Made by a program: the position numbers and the translations under genes. A DNA stretch of 64,000 bases from Rhynchonema sp. JSB1_4 (lineage: Eukaryota > Nematoda > Chromadorea > Monhysterida > Xyalidae): the NCBI GenBank assembly GCA_030248065.1, contig JASAMV010001038.1, forward strand, positions 1 to 64,000, given 5' to 3'. A model generated the notes under the pieces. That model saw nothing but the letters and a program-made list of their open reading frames with translations. It searched no databases and had not been told where the DNA came from. This document shows, piece after piece, positions 25,501-40,500 of the stretch; the stretch's first letter is position 1; every line of letters starts with the position of its first letter.

Positions 25501-28500
25501 TATTGCGCCAAGCAATGCCGTGTCAGTGGGACTGTCGGGCTCGGCGAATATACAGCATCATGAGCTCTGAAAGGCGCACAGCCCAAGAACATGGTAAAAA
25601 AAGACAAGGCTGTCACGAAATCCCTGAGTGAACAAACAAAGGCCCAGAACTGTGATCTATGTATATCTCAGTAGCTTTGCCTGTTGTTGAGCCGACTGCG
25701 CACGGCATATTGCGTGATTGGTCTCAAATTATGAACGTTAATAAAACCTCGGTTTTCCTGTTTAACCAAGACTGAAGCCAAACAATACATCAACGTCAAA
25801 AAAGACTTCTTAGCAACACAAATTAACTAGTGTTGTGAAACAAAACAGGACAAAACCCGCGTTACCAACATGTCAGCGATACCGATAGCTAACTTTGCAA
25901 TCGACTGCCTGATAACAGTTCCTCGTACTCTTTGAAACAACGATGTGCATCAATATAACGCAAGTCCAGGTGTCTCTGTGGGTGGGAAAGTCAAAATCAA
26001 ATCGCATCATGGGATGTAACTACCTAGTCACATCAGATCACATTAATGTGATCCTACCTAGTCACATCAGATCACATTAATGTGATCCTACCTAGTCACA
26101 TCATATCAATGTGGTGACCACCTAGTCACATCCGATCACATTGACGTGATGTGACTACAGAGTCAGATCCGATCCGATCACCAAGTTTGACATCGACTTA
26201 TGTAAAACAGTACAACACCAGCACGTTGCACAATTATGTCTCTCAAAACCACTAATTGTAGTTCTGGGCGAAATACTGGAGCAAGTTTGTGGCAATTAGC
26301 TTTGTCGCACCGGGAATTATGTGGACACCGATCTTAGGAATCGAATACAGGTGGGAAACATTGGGCTACACGTACATTTACATATGTATCAACATCGCAT
26401 TGTTAATCGTACCTTGAATGATTATACTTACCGTGCAAGTTTACAACCTGGGCTCAAAAGCAGAAAAATGACTGATAATGTTGTTTAAAGCGGGCAAAAT
26501 ACTCCTTTAAGTCATGTTCGTTCACTTTTTAACACAGCGTTATATGAACTTACCACAGTTCAGTAAAACAACCTTTTTTTAGCTTCTCGCTACCAGGACG
26601 AATGCTCAACGAAACGGGGACCGTTCCATACCCAGCTAATCGCACATACGTTTCTCACCACATCCATAAACACACACAAATGGTCGTTGCAACGCTTGCA
26701 GGAGGGTTGTTGGCACTTATTCCTGACATGATTATATCGGCCATCTACTGTGCCATATTATGGCGGACGGTTAGTTGTCACAAATGTATCTCTCATTCGA
26801 GTGGGCAAAAAGATTGCTTTTAACGTTTATTTCAGATTAAACAGCCCAGTTCAGCTTCTGGAGTGCAATGGCGATTCACGCTTCTTGGCTTTATACTTAG
26901 TATGCCGCTGATTATCGGCGCAATCGTGTTTATTGTCTACGTCGCTGTTTATCCAAGAATTAGCCGCCTTTCGCTGAAGCTCATTTATAGTGTGATAGCC
27001 ACAATTTTTACTTGTCAAAATCCATACATAGTGACGTTACTGTCTGCTTCTGTCCGCAACAAATGGCTGTTGTTTTTCGGTGTCAAGCCTAATCAGGTGG
27101 GAACACTCACCGCTACGGGCACGCAAAAGCGATGAATGGCGTCTCCATAGTGACATCTTTACGTTTATATGTACTGTAGCTCACTCGGTTAGTGTCGCAC
27201 TTCAAGATCTTACAGTAACCCAACTGACATTTGTTTGTTCGTGAAACTTGTCGTGATTGCACACGGTTTACTGCTTAGCAACTACAGTGCTGACTGTGCG
27301 TTAAAGCCGTCTTATCATGTGGAGTTCATTTGAAAACAACAGTTCGGAGATAACATATCTACAAGAGTCAAACAGTTGCGTTTTGTTCTCAAGCAGTAAC
27401 TGACACGCCACAGTGCGTGACGCTCAGAACAAGCTGATACACACAACTACTGTCAAACAATACGCAGGCAAACTCAAAGATACACTGTCCGGACAAAACT
27501 GACAATCACGTGCAGTAGGTATAACGAATTTCAAAATGCTAGAATTGGTCAGCAAATCAATTGTTTACGCATCGACAATTCTCACCGTTCCAATCTATGT
27601 TTTATTCTTAACCATAACCATTCGGTATCACAAAACGGCGCCGTTCAACAGCACTTTCTACAAAATTTTGCGGATCGCCGGTATCTTGGACATCATCACA
27701 CTGATCAACACGTTACTTACACTTCACGTTCTTGCTGATTTTTGGTATATTTTTCCACGATGGATGTACATTGAGTACGACTATATTTTTGCACCTGCTC
27801 TGTTCTACATCATACACTGGATAAACCACTCCAGTTATTAGCTAGTTATTGTCTTGTCCATTAACAGGTACACGGCTGTTGCCAAACCAGTGATCCACAA
27901 GCAGGTGAGCGACTGGAAACGAAGTCTTGAAAAAAAAACTAATTGAAAAGAAAGGGTTTATATTTGCAGTTTTGGATCAAGCACTGGGCCAAATTCGTTA
28001 CATTCTGCATCATTCTACCCGGTGTTGCGTGGTCGCCAATTTTTGGAGTTGGGCTCAGGTTGGGAATGTACTTGACCAGGAGCTTGAGCACACATTAGCC
28101 AAACTCCCTTTCCAGCTACGCGCTGCCGGGACGAGTACTCAACGAAACCAACTCGATACTACATCTAGTGAATCACACATCAAGCGCCCTGTCGTTTCAC
28201 AGGCAGTCCGAATTGATTGTCGTGACATTGGCAGGAGGCATCTTGTCTCTCATTCCTGGCATCATCATTCTCGCAATTTATTGTGCAATATTATGGAAGA
28301 CGGTGAGCGATACCGTACGTTAACGTGCGATACGAACTTTGGCAAAGCCGGTCCCTAATTTTAGATCACACACCCAAGCTCGGCTTCTGGAGTGCAATGG
28401 CGGTTCACGCTTCTTGGATTTATATTGGGTCTACCCCTAATTATCGCGGCAATTACTTTCCTTATTTATGTGGTCGCTTATCCGCTAATCGGCCTACCAG

Positions 28501-31500
28501 TGCTAAAAGTTATGTACACAACGTTAGCTACCATATTCGCGTGTCAGAACCCATATATAGCCACTTTGTTATCCGCGACTGTTCGTGAGAAGTGGTTTCT
28601 GTTCTTCGGTGTCAAATCGAACCAAGTGAGCACTCTGTTTGGGAAAAACAATCAATAAATAGGATTTGCCTTGGGGTCCTATTGTGGCGCAAGGTGAAGA
28701 CTGCACGGAGATAGAGAACAGTCAGGTGACTTCGTCAGTTTCGCACTGACAGTGATATCACGCACATGAGCTCATGCTCGTCTCACGCCAACTGACGATC
28801 ACTCTTTGAAATTTGTTTTGAGCTTTGTTGGTCGTAAAGAATAAAAGCACCCAGTCGACTGCCCTTTCACAACTCTATGCAACGCAGCAAACACGTCATA
28901 CGCAACGAGAACAATAACAAGCCGTGTTTTGCGAAGATGGTTATGCTGAACTCACGCGATGAATGAAAACAGCACATTGTGAAGCCACGCAATCGGCAAG
29001 ATGATGAAGCTACACAACCGAGAAAAGAACGCAATATTGCGTGTGACATAAAAATGGTAATGTGACAAAAATAGTTTGTCGAGTACATGGCTGCTTCACC
29101 AGGTACGGCATTCACGTGCGAACGCTTTGAACAAAAAAATCCAAACCACAACCATGTTCAATCTGATCTTTCGAATTGCCAACTATATTATGGCCATTGT
29201 GTCAACTCCTGCTTACATACTATTTGTGATCCTAATGTTCCGTTATCGCAACAGTGAAACATTCAAAAGTCCATTCTATAAATTATTGCGTTTTCTCGGC
29301 ATATCGGACATTATTCAAATAATCGTCAATTTCACGATGCTGTATATGCTGATCGACTTTTGGAATCTGTTCCCCAGATGGCTGTATATTGATTATGACT
29401 ATATCTTTGCCCCTGGCCTGTTTTACCTGATTGGTGTGTCAGGAACGACGTGCTTGTGGAGTGTTGTCGTTATATCGTACAATCGATTCACCGCTGTCGT
29501 AAAGCCACTTAGCCACAAACAGGTATAAGTTTTACGGATTGCGACGACTCACATACATATGTTATACGTATGTGCTTTTTAGTTCTGGCAAGATAACTGG
29601 TACAAACTGGTGTTTCTCTGCTACGCCATACCACCATTCCTATGGATTCCTTCGCTTCAACTGGAGATAACCTACGCCATACCTGGACGCAAAGCACCTT
29701 ACGCGAGCAACGACAGTTCGTTCCGGCCATATCCCGAAAATATCACAACGGCGGTCACTCACTACCACAAGCAGTCACAAATGCTGATTGCATTCGGTTT
29801 AGTTGGGCTGAACGCGCTGATACCTGCGCTGATCATTACGATTCTGTACTGCGCAATATTGTACCGAACGGTGAGACAGTGTTTGTCGTTTTAAGCGCGA
29901 GCGAGAGAAACCAAATTAGTTCCGTACTTATTCATTTCAGATAAAGACACCGAGTTCCGCAACTGGTGTGCAATGGCGATTCACAATGATTGGATTTCAA
30001 CTTGGCTTGCCCTCAATGTTGATAGCCATAACGTTTTTCCTAAATGTGATACTGTACCCTCGATTATCTGCTTACACTGCGCCACTCTTCAGTTTCTTCA
30101 CGATGCTTTTCACGTGTCAAAACCCGTTCGTTGTCACATTTCTGTCTGCACCTGTTCGACAAAAGTGGCGCTTGTTCTTCGGTTTGAAGACAAGCGGTGT
30201 GGCGCCGACTCAGCACGCAAGCAAAGCTACCACTAGGCGTTAATGTGATGTGATGTCATCTATACCAACGTACGCCATTGTTTGTTACATAACAAAAATC
30301 GTGTTTTTGACGTGGATTACACCCTAGTTTTTGCTCAGTCCCCGTTTGAGTTGTTCTGATCACTACTTTGCAATAAAATACAATGCGAATGATAATAACT
30401 GCGCTTTTCTTAACATGGAAACAGCGGCACGCGATGCAAAGAAGTTAGAAACAAACAAAGCAACCATAATGAAGCTCACTACTTTCAAGTTTGCGTGCAA
30501 ACAGTGCGAAAAGTTCTTTTTGTTGTGAGCGACAGTATACTCAAGAGACTGTCACACTCAACAACATGAAGATTTTTGATCTTATTTTTCGGGTCGTCAA
30601 TTACACCGTCGTAATAATATCATTTCCGGCCTATGTGCTGTTCGTGATCCTCATGTACCGTTACAAGAACACCGAAACATTCAGAAGTCCATTCTATAAG
30701 CTGCTTCGCTTCTTTGGCATTTTCGATATCATTCAAATCGTCGTTAACTTTTTGATGGGTTATCTTCTGCTTGATTTCTGGTACTTATTTCCGCGTTGGA
30801 TTTACATTGATTGGGACTACGTTATCACTCCAATTCTCTACTATCTCGTCGGAGCATCTGGCACGACTTGTATGTGGGGCGTTGTGGTCATAGCTTTGAA
30901 TCGCTACACCGCGGTTGCGAAACCACTCAGTCACCAACAGGCAAGAAAGAACGATTTTCACTCAAGATTAACTTTGTAACAGGTGAAGTAATCTATTTCA
31001 TTCAGTTCTGGCAAAAACACTGGTCTAAGTTTGTCATCGCCTGCTACACTGTGCCGATGATCCTGTGGACGCCAGCATTTCTGGTTGAACTATCGTACAC
31101 CATACCCGGGCGACAAGAACCGTATTCCACAAATAATAGTGTGTACCGACCATACCCGCAGAACGTCACAATGTTCCACTACCACAAAGAGTCGCAAATG
31201 ATGATTGCCTTTATGCTCATTTCTCTCAACGCTTCGGTTCCTGGATTAAGCATCATGGTCGTATATTGCTTAATCTTGTGGCGAACGGTAGGTTTAGTTT
31301 TGTTACGTTAAATTTTGAACTTCCTGCAGACAAATCTTGATGCTGAAACTGGAACAGTTGCAGGTGAAACAGCCAAGTTCCGCGATCGGCGTTCAGTGGC
31401 GTTTCACCATGATCGGATTTCTTCTGGGTCTACCAATCATGTTGGGTGCAACCCTGTTCCTTCTTAGCGTTATCTTATATCCGCGACTGAACCCCTACAT

Positions 31501-34500
31501 TCCGTCATTATTCCGTTTTTTCACCATTATATTTACGTGCCAGAACCCGTTTGTGATAACATTCATGTCGGCATCAGTTCGTAACAAGTGGCGATTATTT
31601 TTTGGCTTCAAAGTGAACAGCGTTGTGCCGAAAACGATGGCCACCATGTGAACGACGAGCACGTCAAACGCTGTACCAGCGTACATCTTGACGTTAGGTG
31701 CTGATATGTCCATAGGAGTTGAAAGCGATTTTGGTGATAGCGATGGATGGTTGTTTTTAGTGACAACGTAGGCCACCCCACTTTGCGAATTGTTTCACAG
31801 AGCACATAGCAATTTTACATCATTGTTTTTCTGCTGAGCAAGCTTGACTTTGTGAAGGGATGCGAGAGCATTGTGTGACTGTTGTATTTAGCAAATTGTT
31901 GAAAAAATTAATTTGGAGTCCTGTCTACGCCTAGGTTTCGCGGGGTATTCGAGACCATCGGCGTGACGTTGTGCCCCCCGCTCGTCAGCCGAATAGCACA
32001 ATCGCCATGTGAAACTCACTTAGTAAAAATGATAAATTTTAAAAGAAAAAATTGTCTTTTCAGAGAAAACAAAGGATATTTAAGAAATTAATAAATTGTA
32101 AATTGTATTACTGTTGCAATGTCGATAAGTAATATGAGTAAAACGTAATGCTGTTTATGACAAAACTGGGTGTTTTCTAAAAAACGGGGAGTCACAATTA
32201 CCCAGTTTAGATAGCTGTGGTGAGTTTTTTAATTATGTGTTTATGAATAAGTTTTTTGTTAAGTAGGTTGTATTTCCATAATTGTTTTCTATATCTGGTT
32301 AGATAGTGTAGTATGATGTCAATGATTGCTGGTTTTTTGAATCCTCTTTCCATAAGTTTCCTACACATGTGTGTAACAGCTTCTAGCCATTGTTCTTTAG
32401 TAGCGAGTAATCTGTTGAATCTGATGCACTGTCCAGTGATCATACCTTTGAGTAGTCTGGAATGTACGCATGAATCTGCATCAAAGTATTTGCTTATCCA
32501 AAATTTGAAGTGATTTGTTTTGTCATATAAGTGTATTTTTTGCGTTTTTGTTTCAATTGTTAGATCTAAGTAGTTATAGCGTTGTTTGATGCTTCTTTGC
32601 AACGGCCCCCCCCGTGAACTATGAGGATGATTTGAAGAAAACATTGCTTTGTAAGGCTGCCTTCACAATGCATGCGCGTTAGCGATTTTGTGAGTTACGA
32701 AATGCGAGCCAGAATTTCAGCTCGCATTTGTGTTCACAGTACACGCACAACCTTCGCAAACGCAAGCGCAAATACCAAACACCACATGACGTCACGTACT
32801 GTGTCAACGTGCATCTTGGACAAAAGCAGCAAAGTTTGAATGATAAAACTGCAATGTGACACGGGTTAAAACGGGCCAAGAATATTTTAGAAGTCAAATT
32901 CATCGAAATAACCACATATTCTTGATCCGGGAAGCACGCGCGCGCAAAACTCGAAAGCAGATTTAGAATCAATCCAAACCGGCTGTTTGCGAGCCTAAAA
33001 CTCGCAAACTCATAAATGCATTGCGAACGCACACGCGAGTGCGAGTTTGCGAGCTGCGGCAGGCAGACTTGCAAAATCGCACATTCACATACGTAACTTT
33101 GATGTTTGTCTTTTCGCACATTTACGTTTTGCATTGCGAACACAAATTCGAGCCGCGCTGGCTCGCAACTCGCATCGCATTCATTGTGTGTGGTGAAGGC
33201 AGCCTAACGGTTGTCCTGTTAGAGACAGGAAATGAAGCTACTCTGTTGAATTCGGATGCATTTGAGACCCTAACGACACGCGCGCACCAGAGCTAGTCAT
33301 GGTATAATGCCATTGCACTTGTTCGGTATTTTATCGCCACAGCACCAATTCCGAGAGCCACAGGACACAATAACAGAAAGCCCACGTTTCATTTTTCATC
33401 AGCTTTAATAAAATGAAAGGCATGTCGGCTTCAAGCGCGTATGATGGCAGATAGTATTTACATTCTTGCCAAAGGACGGGCGTACAAAACAACGGCTCTC
33501 AAAAAACAGAGGCCATCAGTCAATAAGCTGTTTAAGGGGGGACTGCTCGCCGAACAGAACGTTAAGCCCGAGCCCAATCCCAATCAAGATACAGCACCGC
33601 TGTTTTATTCGTGCCCGTTGTTGCCAGTCGATCGCGATACGGCCGATCAGACAACAACCACCACCAGGGTGTTTTTGCCACTAATGGTGGTTTATTCGGC
33701 CGCTTTAAAAATTTTGACTGGGCCACAGGATTTGGCAAAGGAGCCACGAATGAGCCACTAGAACGTCAGGCAGCCAGCACTCGAGTAAGAATGAGCCACT
33801 AGATTTTTGGCCCACCACTCACCGTCGACTATCTCTCGACATTGAGCGACTGTAGCGTCGTCGATCACGTGACCGCCGCGACGGCGGACGCCGGACAGCA
33901 CGGCGACGGCTCGATGACGCTCGACTGCAACAGTCAGTGTTGGTCAATTCAGTTTTATTGACAATAAACAGTTCGGCGGTCATTTATGTGGCCACAACAG
34001 GACACAGACACGGTCATTTCCAGGAACGTCGGCAGCTGTCAAACTTGGTGAGTCACAGTGGCGTCGTTGAGAACTCAAAGTCAGGATACCGGCACCCAAA
34101 AAACCAAAATTTTCAAATACTGGATATGCAAAGTGAGAAATCTCGATTTTGAGCATTCTGGAGGCAAAAATGGTCGAGTTTTATGGTTTTCGGAAAAAAA
34201 TTTTGGAGTCGGATACCGCTGGACAAAGTCAGGCCACCGGATACCAGTGGGTGAAAAAATGAAGATGTCAGATTTGCCGCAGCCACTAATTTCGATCAAC
34301 GGACAAATCGTTTGCTCTACGTCTGAAAACAACTTGCTGAATATAATCAGCGGCATCACTAAACCTCGTGATGCCCTTTTCTAAAAATCTCACGCGACCT
34401 TGGCAGGCAGGTCCGCTCCGATCTGATCAGCCAGTTCGATATCGCCGACAATGATAAAGTACCATTCCCGCCTATACTTGCGTATTTTTCCGCAAAATAT

Positions 34501-37500
34501 ATTTTTGGAAAAAAAAACCGTTTTTTTTCGAAAAAAAACCGTTTTTTTCCAAATATTTTTCCAGTACTTAAGGATACCCATGGTCCAAAAACGCCTATTT
34601 TGGAGAAAATTTTGTCTGGAAATGGCCTGAAACAGGCTAAAAATGCACCTGGAAATTAAAAAGTGCTCATTTTGAACTGTTTAGCACCGATTTACATTGG
34701 TTTTGACAACATCCTTTCGCAACCTTTGAAAATATTTCGGAAATTTTTGAAAAAAAACGCTTTTTTTTCCAAAAGTTGCCACTTTGTTGCCAAAAATTTC
34801 CGGAAAAATAAAAACATATTTTTCCGGGCCTCGGAAAAAAACGGTTTTCTTTCGGAAAAAACGGTTTTTTTTCGAAAAAAAAAACGGTTTTTTTCCGGCC
34901 CGCAAGTATATTCCCGCCTATAAACTCAACAAACCACTCCACATACATTTCGAAGCGTACGTAAAATACCTGCGATCATCATCCGAATAGTCGTCATCAT
35001 AGTCGACTTCGGCGTCGCGCAAGGTCGACGCGACGGCCGGCAGTCTAGATGTCGCGGGCTTGCCATCGAGCGGGGATCTGCTGCGCGACCTCCTACCGCG
35101 CGGGAACGGGGCTCGACGATGCCGATGCGCACTCAACAACACCTCCTGCTGATGATGACCGGGCGTGCCCGGGTCGGTATCGGTCGGCGCTCGCTCGTCA
35201 TCCTGAAACAGCAAGGCCACATTGTGAAACATTATAAGGTCGAGTGTTACCAAAACCACCAGCTGTGTTGTGTTGCAACATGATACAGTATGATATCGAA
35301 AAGGTATATGCCGGTACACGGTGATCATCAAACGACGGTATTGAATGAAAAACGACCTTCTTCCGCTCCCATTTTCGCCTAAAACATGGATTGTCACAGC
35401 CATAATATGCGCATATAATGCACGCGAATGTACAATCGAACAAAATCGGGGTTAGAACATGTTTGATCAAGCTAGATGCTACGGAAGTAGAATAGAGCAG
35501 CAGCAGCCACTGGTATATGTGTACAACAAAGCAGTTTGTGCAATCAACGTAAATTTGAAGCGGAAACGCGGTTTGCGGTGCGAGAGCTTATAAGAGTTAG
35601 TGCGAGTATATGACAGTAGCAGCTCGCGGACACAAAACAAGTGCGACAGGTTCAACCATTCTAGGGGTTCATAAGCTTCAAGGCGCATTTACCAAAACGC
35701 CTGTGCAAAAGAAAACTTATTTTGTAGTTATTGGCTACGTTTGTGAGAGCTCGGCCACTTGTATGCACATAACATGTTTTGCAGTTCCTCCACCTCTAAT
35801 CAGCCTGCATTCCATGCATTTTTGGTGGACAAACACGTATATATGATGATTGATTGGGTGTGGCGAAAATGACTATTATTTGATGTATAATACTTTCGAA
35901 ACGGTATAAAGCAATGGTGAAGCAGGGGGTGGGGGTCCCCACCTAGGTACAGTAGGTAGGTAGGTTGACGCTCCATCCTGGTACAGTAGGTAGGTCGCCG
36001 CCCGGCGGCTGGTACACTAAGTTGCGATTTTTGGCTCAAAATGGTATAAAATCGGTATTTTTCACTCCAAATAGGCGAAAAATCGCGCGCTACGAGCGAA
36101 ATTAGCATATTAGAGTACATTTTTATCAAAATTTCGACCTAAGAAATTTTGTTCCCCCCCTTGGTAGGTTGCCGCCCCACGTTTTTGGTGGTACAGTGGG
36201 CTGCCGCCCCGCCTGGCTAGCTACACCACTGGTGGAAAGGTCAGCTGGATGGAAACTTGGTGTGAGAAACTTCGGCGTAAGCGCGGCGGATGCTTGAAAC
36301 AGTGCGCGCGGAGCAAGCAGCAGACGCTCGTTTCTAAACGAAAAGCGACGTGAAATTTTTTGGCACTGCCGTCAATGAATGTTCAATTTCTCAATAGCCT
36401 TGCGACGAAATGTTAAGTAACTTAAAAATATTCCTTTAAAACGTTTGTGCAACCAGCTTAAATGAACCAGATTGCAAACAAACGATTGACACTTGCACAG
36501 CAGACTGTCAACGTTGACCTTTCGTTTAGAAACGCGAGTCTGCTGCTTGTGTAGCGTGTAATGTTTCAAGCTGCCGCCGACTTTACACCGAACGTTCTCA
36601 CGCTGAGCTTGCCACCGACCTTTACACCGTTTCGAAAATACCAGCCTGAGCCAACCAACAGGTTTTCTTGTTAAACGTGACATGAAATGCACATTTCACA
36701 AAGTGACTGCATGCATCTGCGCACCACACGCACACAAAAATACATTGGACAAGGATCCCAACCGACTAACAATATTTCTGCTTACCAAACGTTGTCGCTG
36801 ATGTTTCATATACACACCACTGTATTAACATGGACACAACAGCCACAGACTACAGACACACCACATGTCGGCACTGGGAATAGTGAATTGCGTGACAGAT
36901 TGGGGAACATGAAAAATTGGTCTCACGCGAGGTGCAGAAAAAAGCGGGTAATACTGTTGGGCTGGTGGTGGTTTAGGTTTGTAGCTTTTCTCAGGCTTGG
37001 GGGTTAGGCCTATGATTAGTTTAGGTGTGAGCCTAAGCCAAAACGTAGGCCTGAGCCCAAGCCAAAATGTAGACCCAGCCCTGAACCAATGCCCGGCGCG
37101 AGCCCCGTTAGTACAAAAGGTGTAACTGCATGCGATTCTGCCATTTTTCGGTGTTGCTACGTGAAACATCGAAACATCCCCCAGACAGATCTACCAAAAA
37201 CCGGCACGTGATTATGCAAAGTTTATTTGTCCTGGTACTGAGCCCTTCTTTTCTCGTTGATCGAACTGATGCATGTATTATTTTGGGGGCCCGTTGAGGT
37301 TTTTTTGCGGGTATCGTGTGGTAATAAAACCCAGGATGCAAAACTGAGATGGAAGAACACAGCAGAAACTCACATTTAACCAACACGCAGAAAGCAACGC
37401 ATGCACAAACAAACGAGTAGAAATCAAAATGAAAATTTCCGACCACAAAAATACGACACAGTCCCCCACTCACACACACAGTCCGAGTGGTATTCAGGAC

Positions 37501-40500
37501 TTACGCACAGAGCACAAGGCATGCGAAGCTCAAAAGAGCATACCTATGTGCGTAGTTGCCAGCTAGTACGTGCGGGCTTGTAGCGCGGCTTTGCGCCTGG
37601 TCTGTGAACACAAACAAGTAGCTACGCTACAGGCACCACAAACATGCAGCTGCCTGAACCTTGTTACGCTGCTTGCTTTGCTGCTAACTGGACGACGCTG
37701 GCCTTACAAAATGCGCTGGCTGAATTCGCCACTGTGGCTGGTGTTGTGTAAGCAGCAAAACTCTTCATATTGTGGAAAAGTGCTCCCCAGCCGCCGGCTT
37801 GGCTAGTGTACTCAAATGGCATCTGGCTTCTTATGCAATAAAACGCGCACACACATGCTGAATTCAGGACTGAAATTGTCAAGCTACGAACCGTAAATTT
37901 CCCATAAAGTCGGCCAGGCCCAACACAGGCATGCAAGCCAACTAAAAACCGGCCTAAACGTAGGAAAAGAAAATACCTGCAAACACGAACAAAAAAATAA
38001 CAACTCGGGTCCATAAATAAGGGTTACGGATGCATATTATAAGTTTATGAGTATGCATATCTGTTTTGCATATGTCAAACGTACCAATCGTCACGTTTCG
38101 TTTTTAGCCGTCCAAAAGTGGCAATGTTCAGGTCCCGTCTGAAATTTCACGAAAAAATCGGAAACACCCAACCGCGACCAACGAAATGACAGCGGTTGTC
38201 CCCCGTAGCCGAGAAGAGAAGAACACAAAGACACACACACCCACACCAACACACGGTTATGTTGCGGGAAAGACCAGCTGCCTGGGCACACACACCACTA
38301 CAAGCTGGTAAGACACGCACCCTCTTACTCGGGCACGCTCTTCTGTGGGAAAGCCAGGGAGTGCGTGTGTGCGAAACACGACATTTGCAATTCAGTGGGC
38401 TCGATTTTTCCTTCGACACCGTAAACAAAAAAAAACGTAGCAAAACCAGCCCACTAAATTGCAATGCTAAAAACAACAGTACATGAGTAATAAAAAATTT
38501 AAAAAAACGTGCACAAGCTCAACGGTATATTTGTGGGGGGACGGGACACACAACACAACAAATGTCCGAATTGTGGTGAGCGCCACAGACTCACCTTTTC
38601 CGCTTTCATTATTTTTGTCTCACCAGACAACAGAAACTAAAAATCTTGTGGGGCACGAAAAATCTCGCACTAATGATAATGATAGGCACCCAACACCCCA
38701 AGAAAAAGAGAGCATGCCAAATCATTAGTAACCCACCAGCGAAACAAGACCAAAGACGGCCAAAATAGTGAGCGGTTCAACAGGTGAGTAAGGGATGCAA
38801 AAGCAGGCAAACGCGAAAATAAACGCAAATGTTTTCAGCAAATAAAGAGAGAACAGCAGACAAACGAAACGAAAAAGCATGAAAAAGCGCATGGTTGCGA
38901 GTCGAAGTTTCTACGGGCTACCCAAAACCATCCTTAATTGAGTTGAGTGCATCGGGGGATGCCGTTATAACGTTTAACTAAAAACCAGTTTTTCGCGAAC
39001 CAGCGAAAGTCACCAAAACGTCACTGAACTCAATCAAGGAACAGTCCAGGCCAAACCTACATATGTTGCCGCAACAGCATAACGCAGTATCGGAAGAAAA
39101 ACGAAAGCAAATCTTATCGAAATTTCTGCGGGCGCATTTGCGGAGAAAGGCTGCCTGAAACTGACGCTACCGATTTCGTTCAAGCAAGATGAGAATACAC
39201 AGATTGTACGATATTTCATCATCATTTCCCTGCACCTGCACCCGCGATCGCAATTGTGGTTGGTGAGCGAGGTACAAAGTCGCATCATAAAGTACATCGT
39301 TGCTTGAGAGATTACACTTACGTTTGGGTTTGTTCATCTCTCAACCAAGAATACACACAACCTCAGAGGTACAAAACTGCTCAGGTGACTATAGTACAAA
39401 ATTGATCGTCATTTCATGTTGGAATAATAATATATAATTATATACTTCGAGTTCGGAATGAAACTTACCAGTGTTTGCAGTTTGGTCGAAGTTTATTAAG
39501 TGCGTTTATGCATTGATGCGCACACACGAGAGATCTATAGGAGTTTCGGGTTTGCACACTAGCACCTAGCAGACCTCAATGTAGCTACTAAAATACTCTA
39601 AAACGAGAAAAAATACAATATTTTGCGAAAACGTGTAACAGAAAGTAATAATAATTCGAAAAGCCAGCCACAGCTTACCCTGTGCTGCCATTGCGCACGT
39701 TTGCAGCCAGCAAAGCGATCCTACATCCTAGTCCCATGACAATGTCCTACAGTAGCGATCCGAAATAAAGGCCACCTTTACCTGGGCGTGCTGCTGCCGA
39801 AACCGACGGATTTCGTCGTGAATATATTCTTTCTTCTCGCGGTCGAGTCCATCAATGTCCAGATTCTGAAAAAAGAATCAGTTTACGAGATTATGACTTT
39901 ACCTTGGGGAAACAAACACCTGACCTGACTGAAGCAAAATGAATCATGAAACCAATGCCCTTTAAAAATCAGAAGAAGAACTGGTGAATTATCACGGCAG
40001 AACTCTCATCAGCGCTTTTATATCAAAATTTACCAGGTGCAACTTGCACCTGACCCGGTTCTTAGGCGCCAGTTTGAAATTTTGCGTGCACGCACAATTG
40101 TTGGCAAAAGCGCCGAATTGTTAAATTCGGATTGCTGATGTGTTTTAATGCAGCGTAGAACGCCATAATAAAGCAAACACACAGCGAGATACGCTTTTTC
40201 TGGCCACAACGCTGGTTTTCAGTCGAAATATTCGACTGCAGAGGCTTGGAAGCGAAATTTTATAGGTTTCCCAATCGTTAGAGCCAGGCAACGGGTGATA
40301 ATCACAACTAAGAAACATGTTCGCGTATGGTATCCATTGTCCAAGCACTCCAATTTTTAGGTGCAATTCTCAAATTTTAGTTGCAAATTGCATATAAAAA
40401 GTGCCTAAAAGATCTATGACTCTGGTGATTATCCGTGTCACGAAGAAAAAACTTTTTTTACTCAGCGCTTACCCCTCCTTTTCCATACAGTGTCGGCGAT

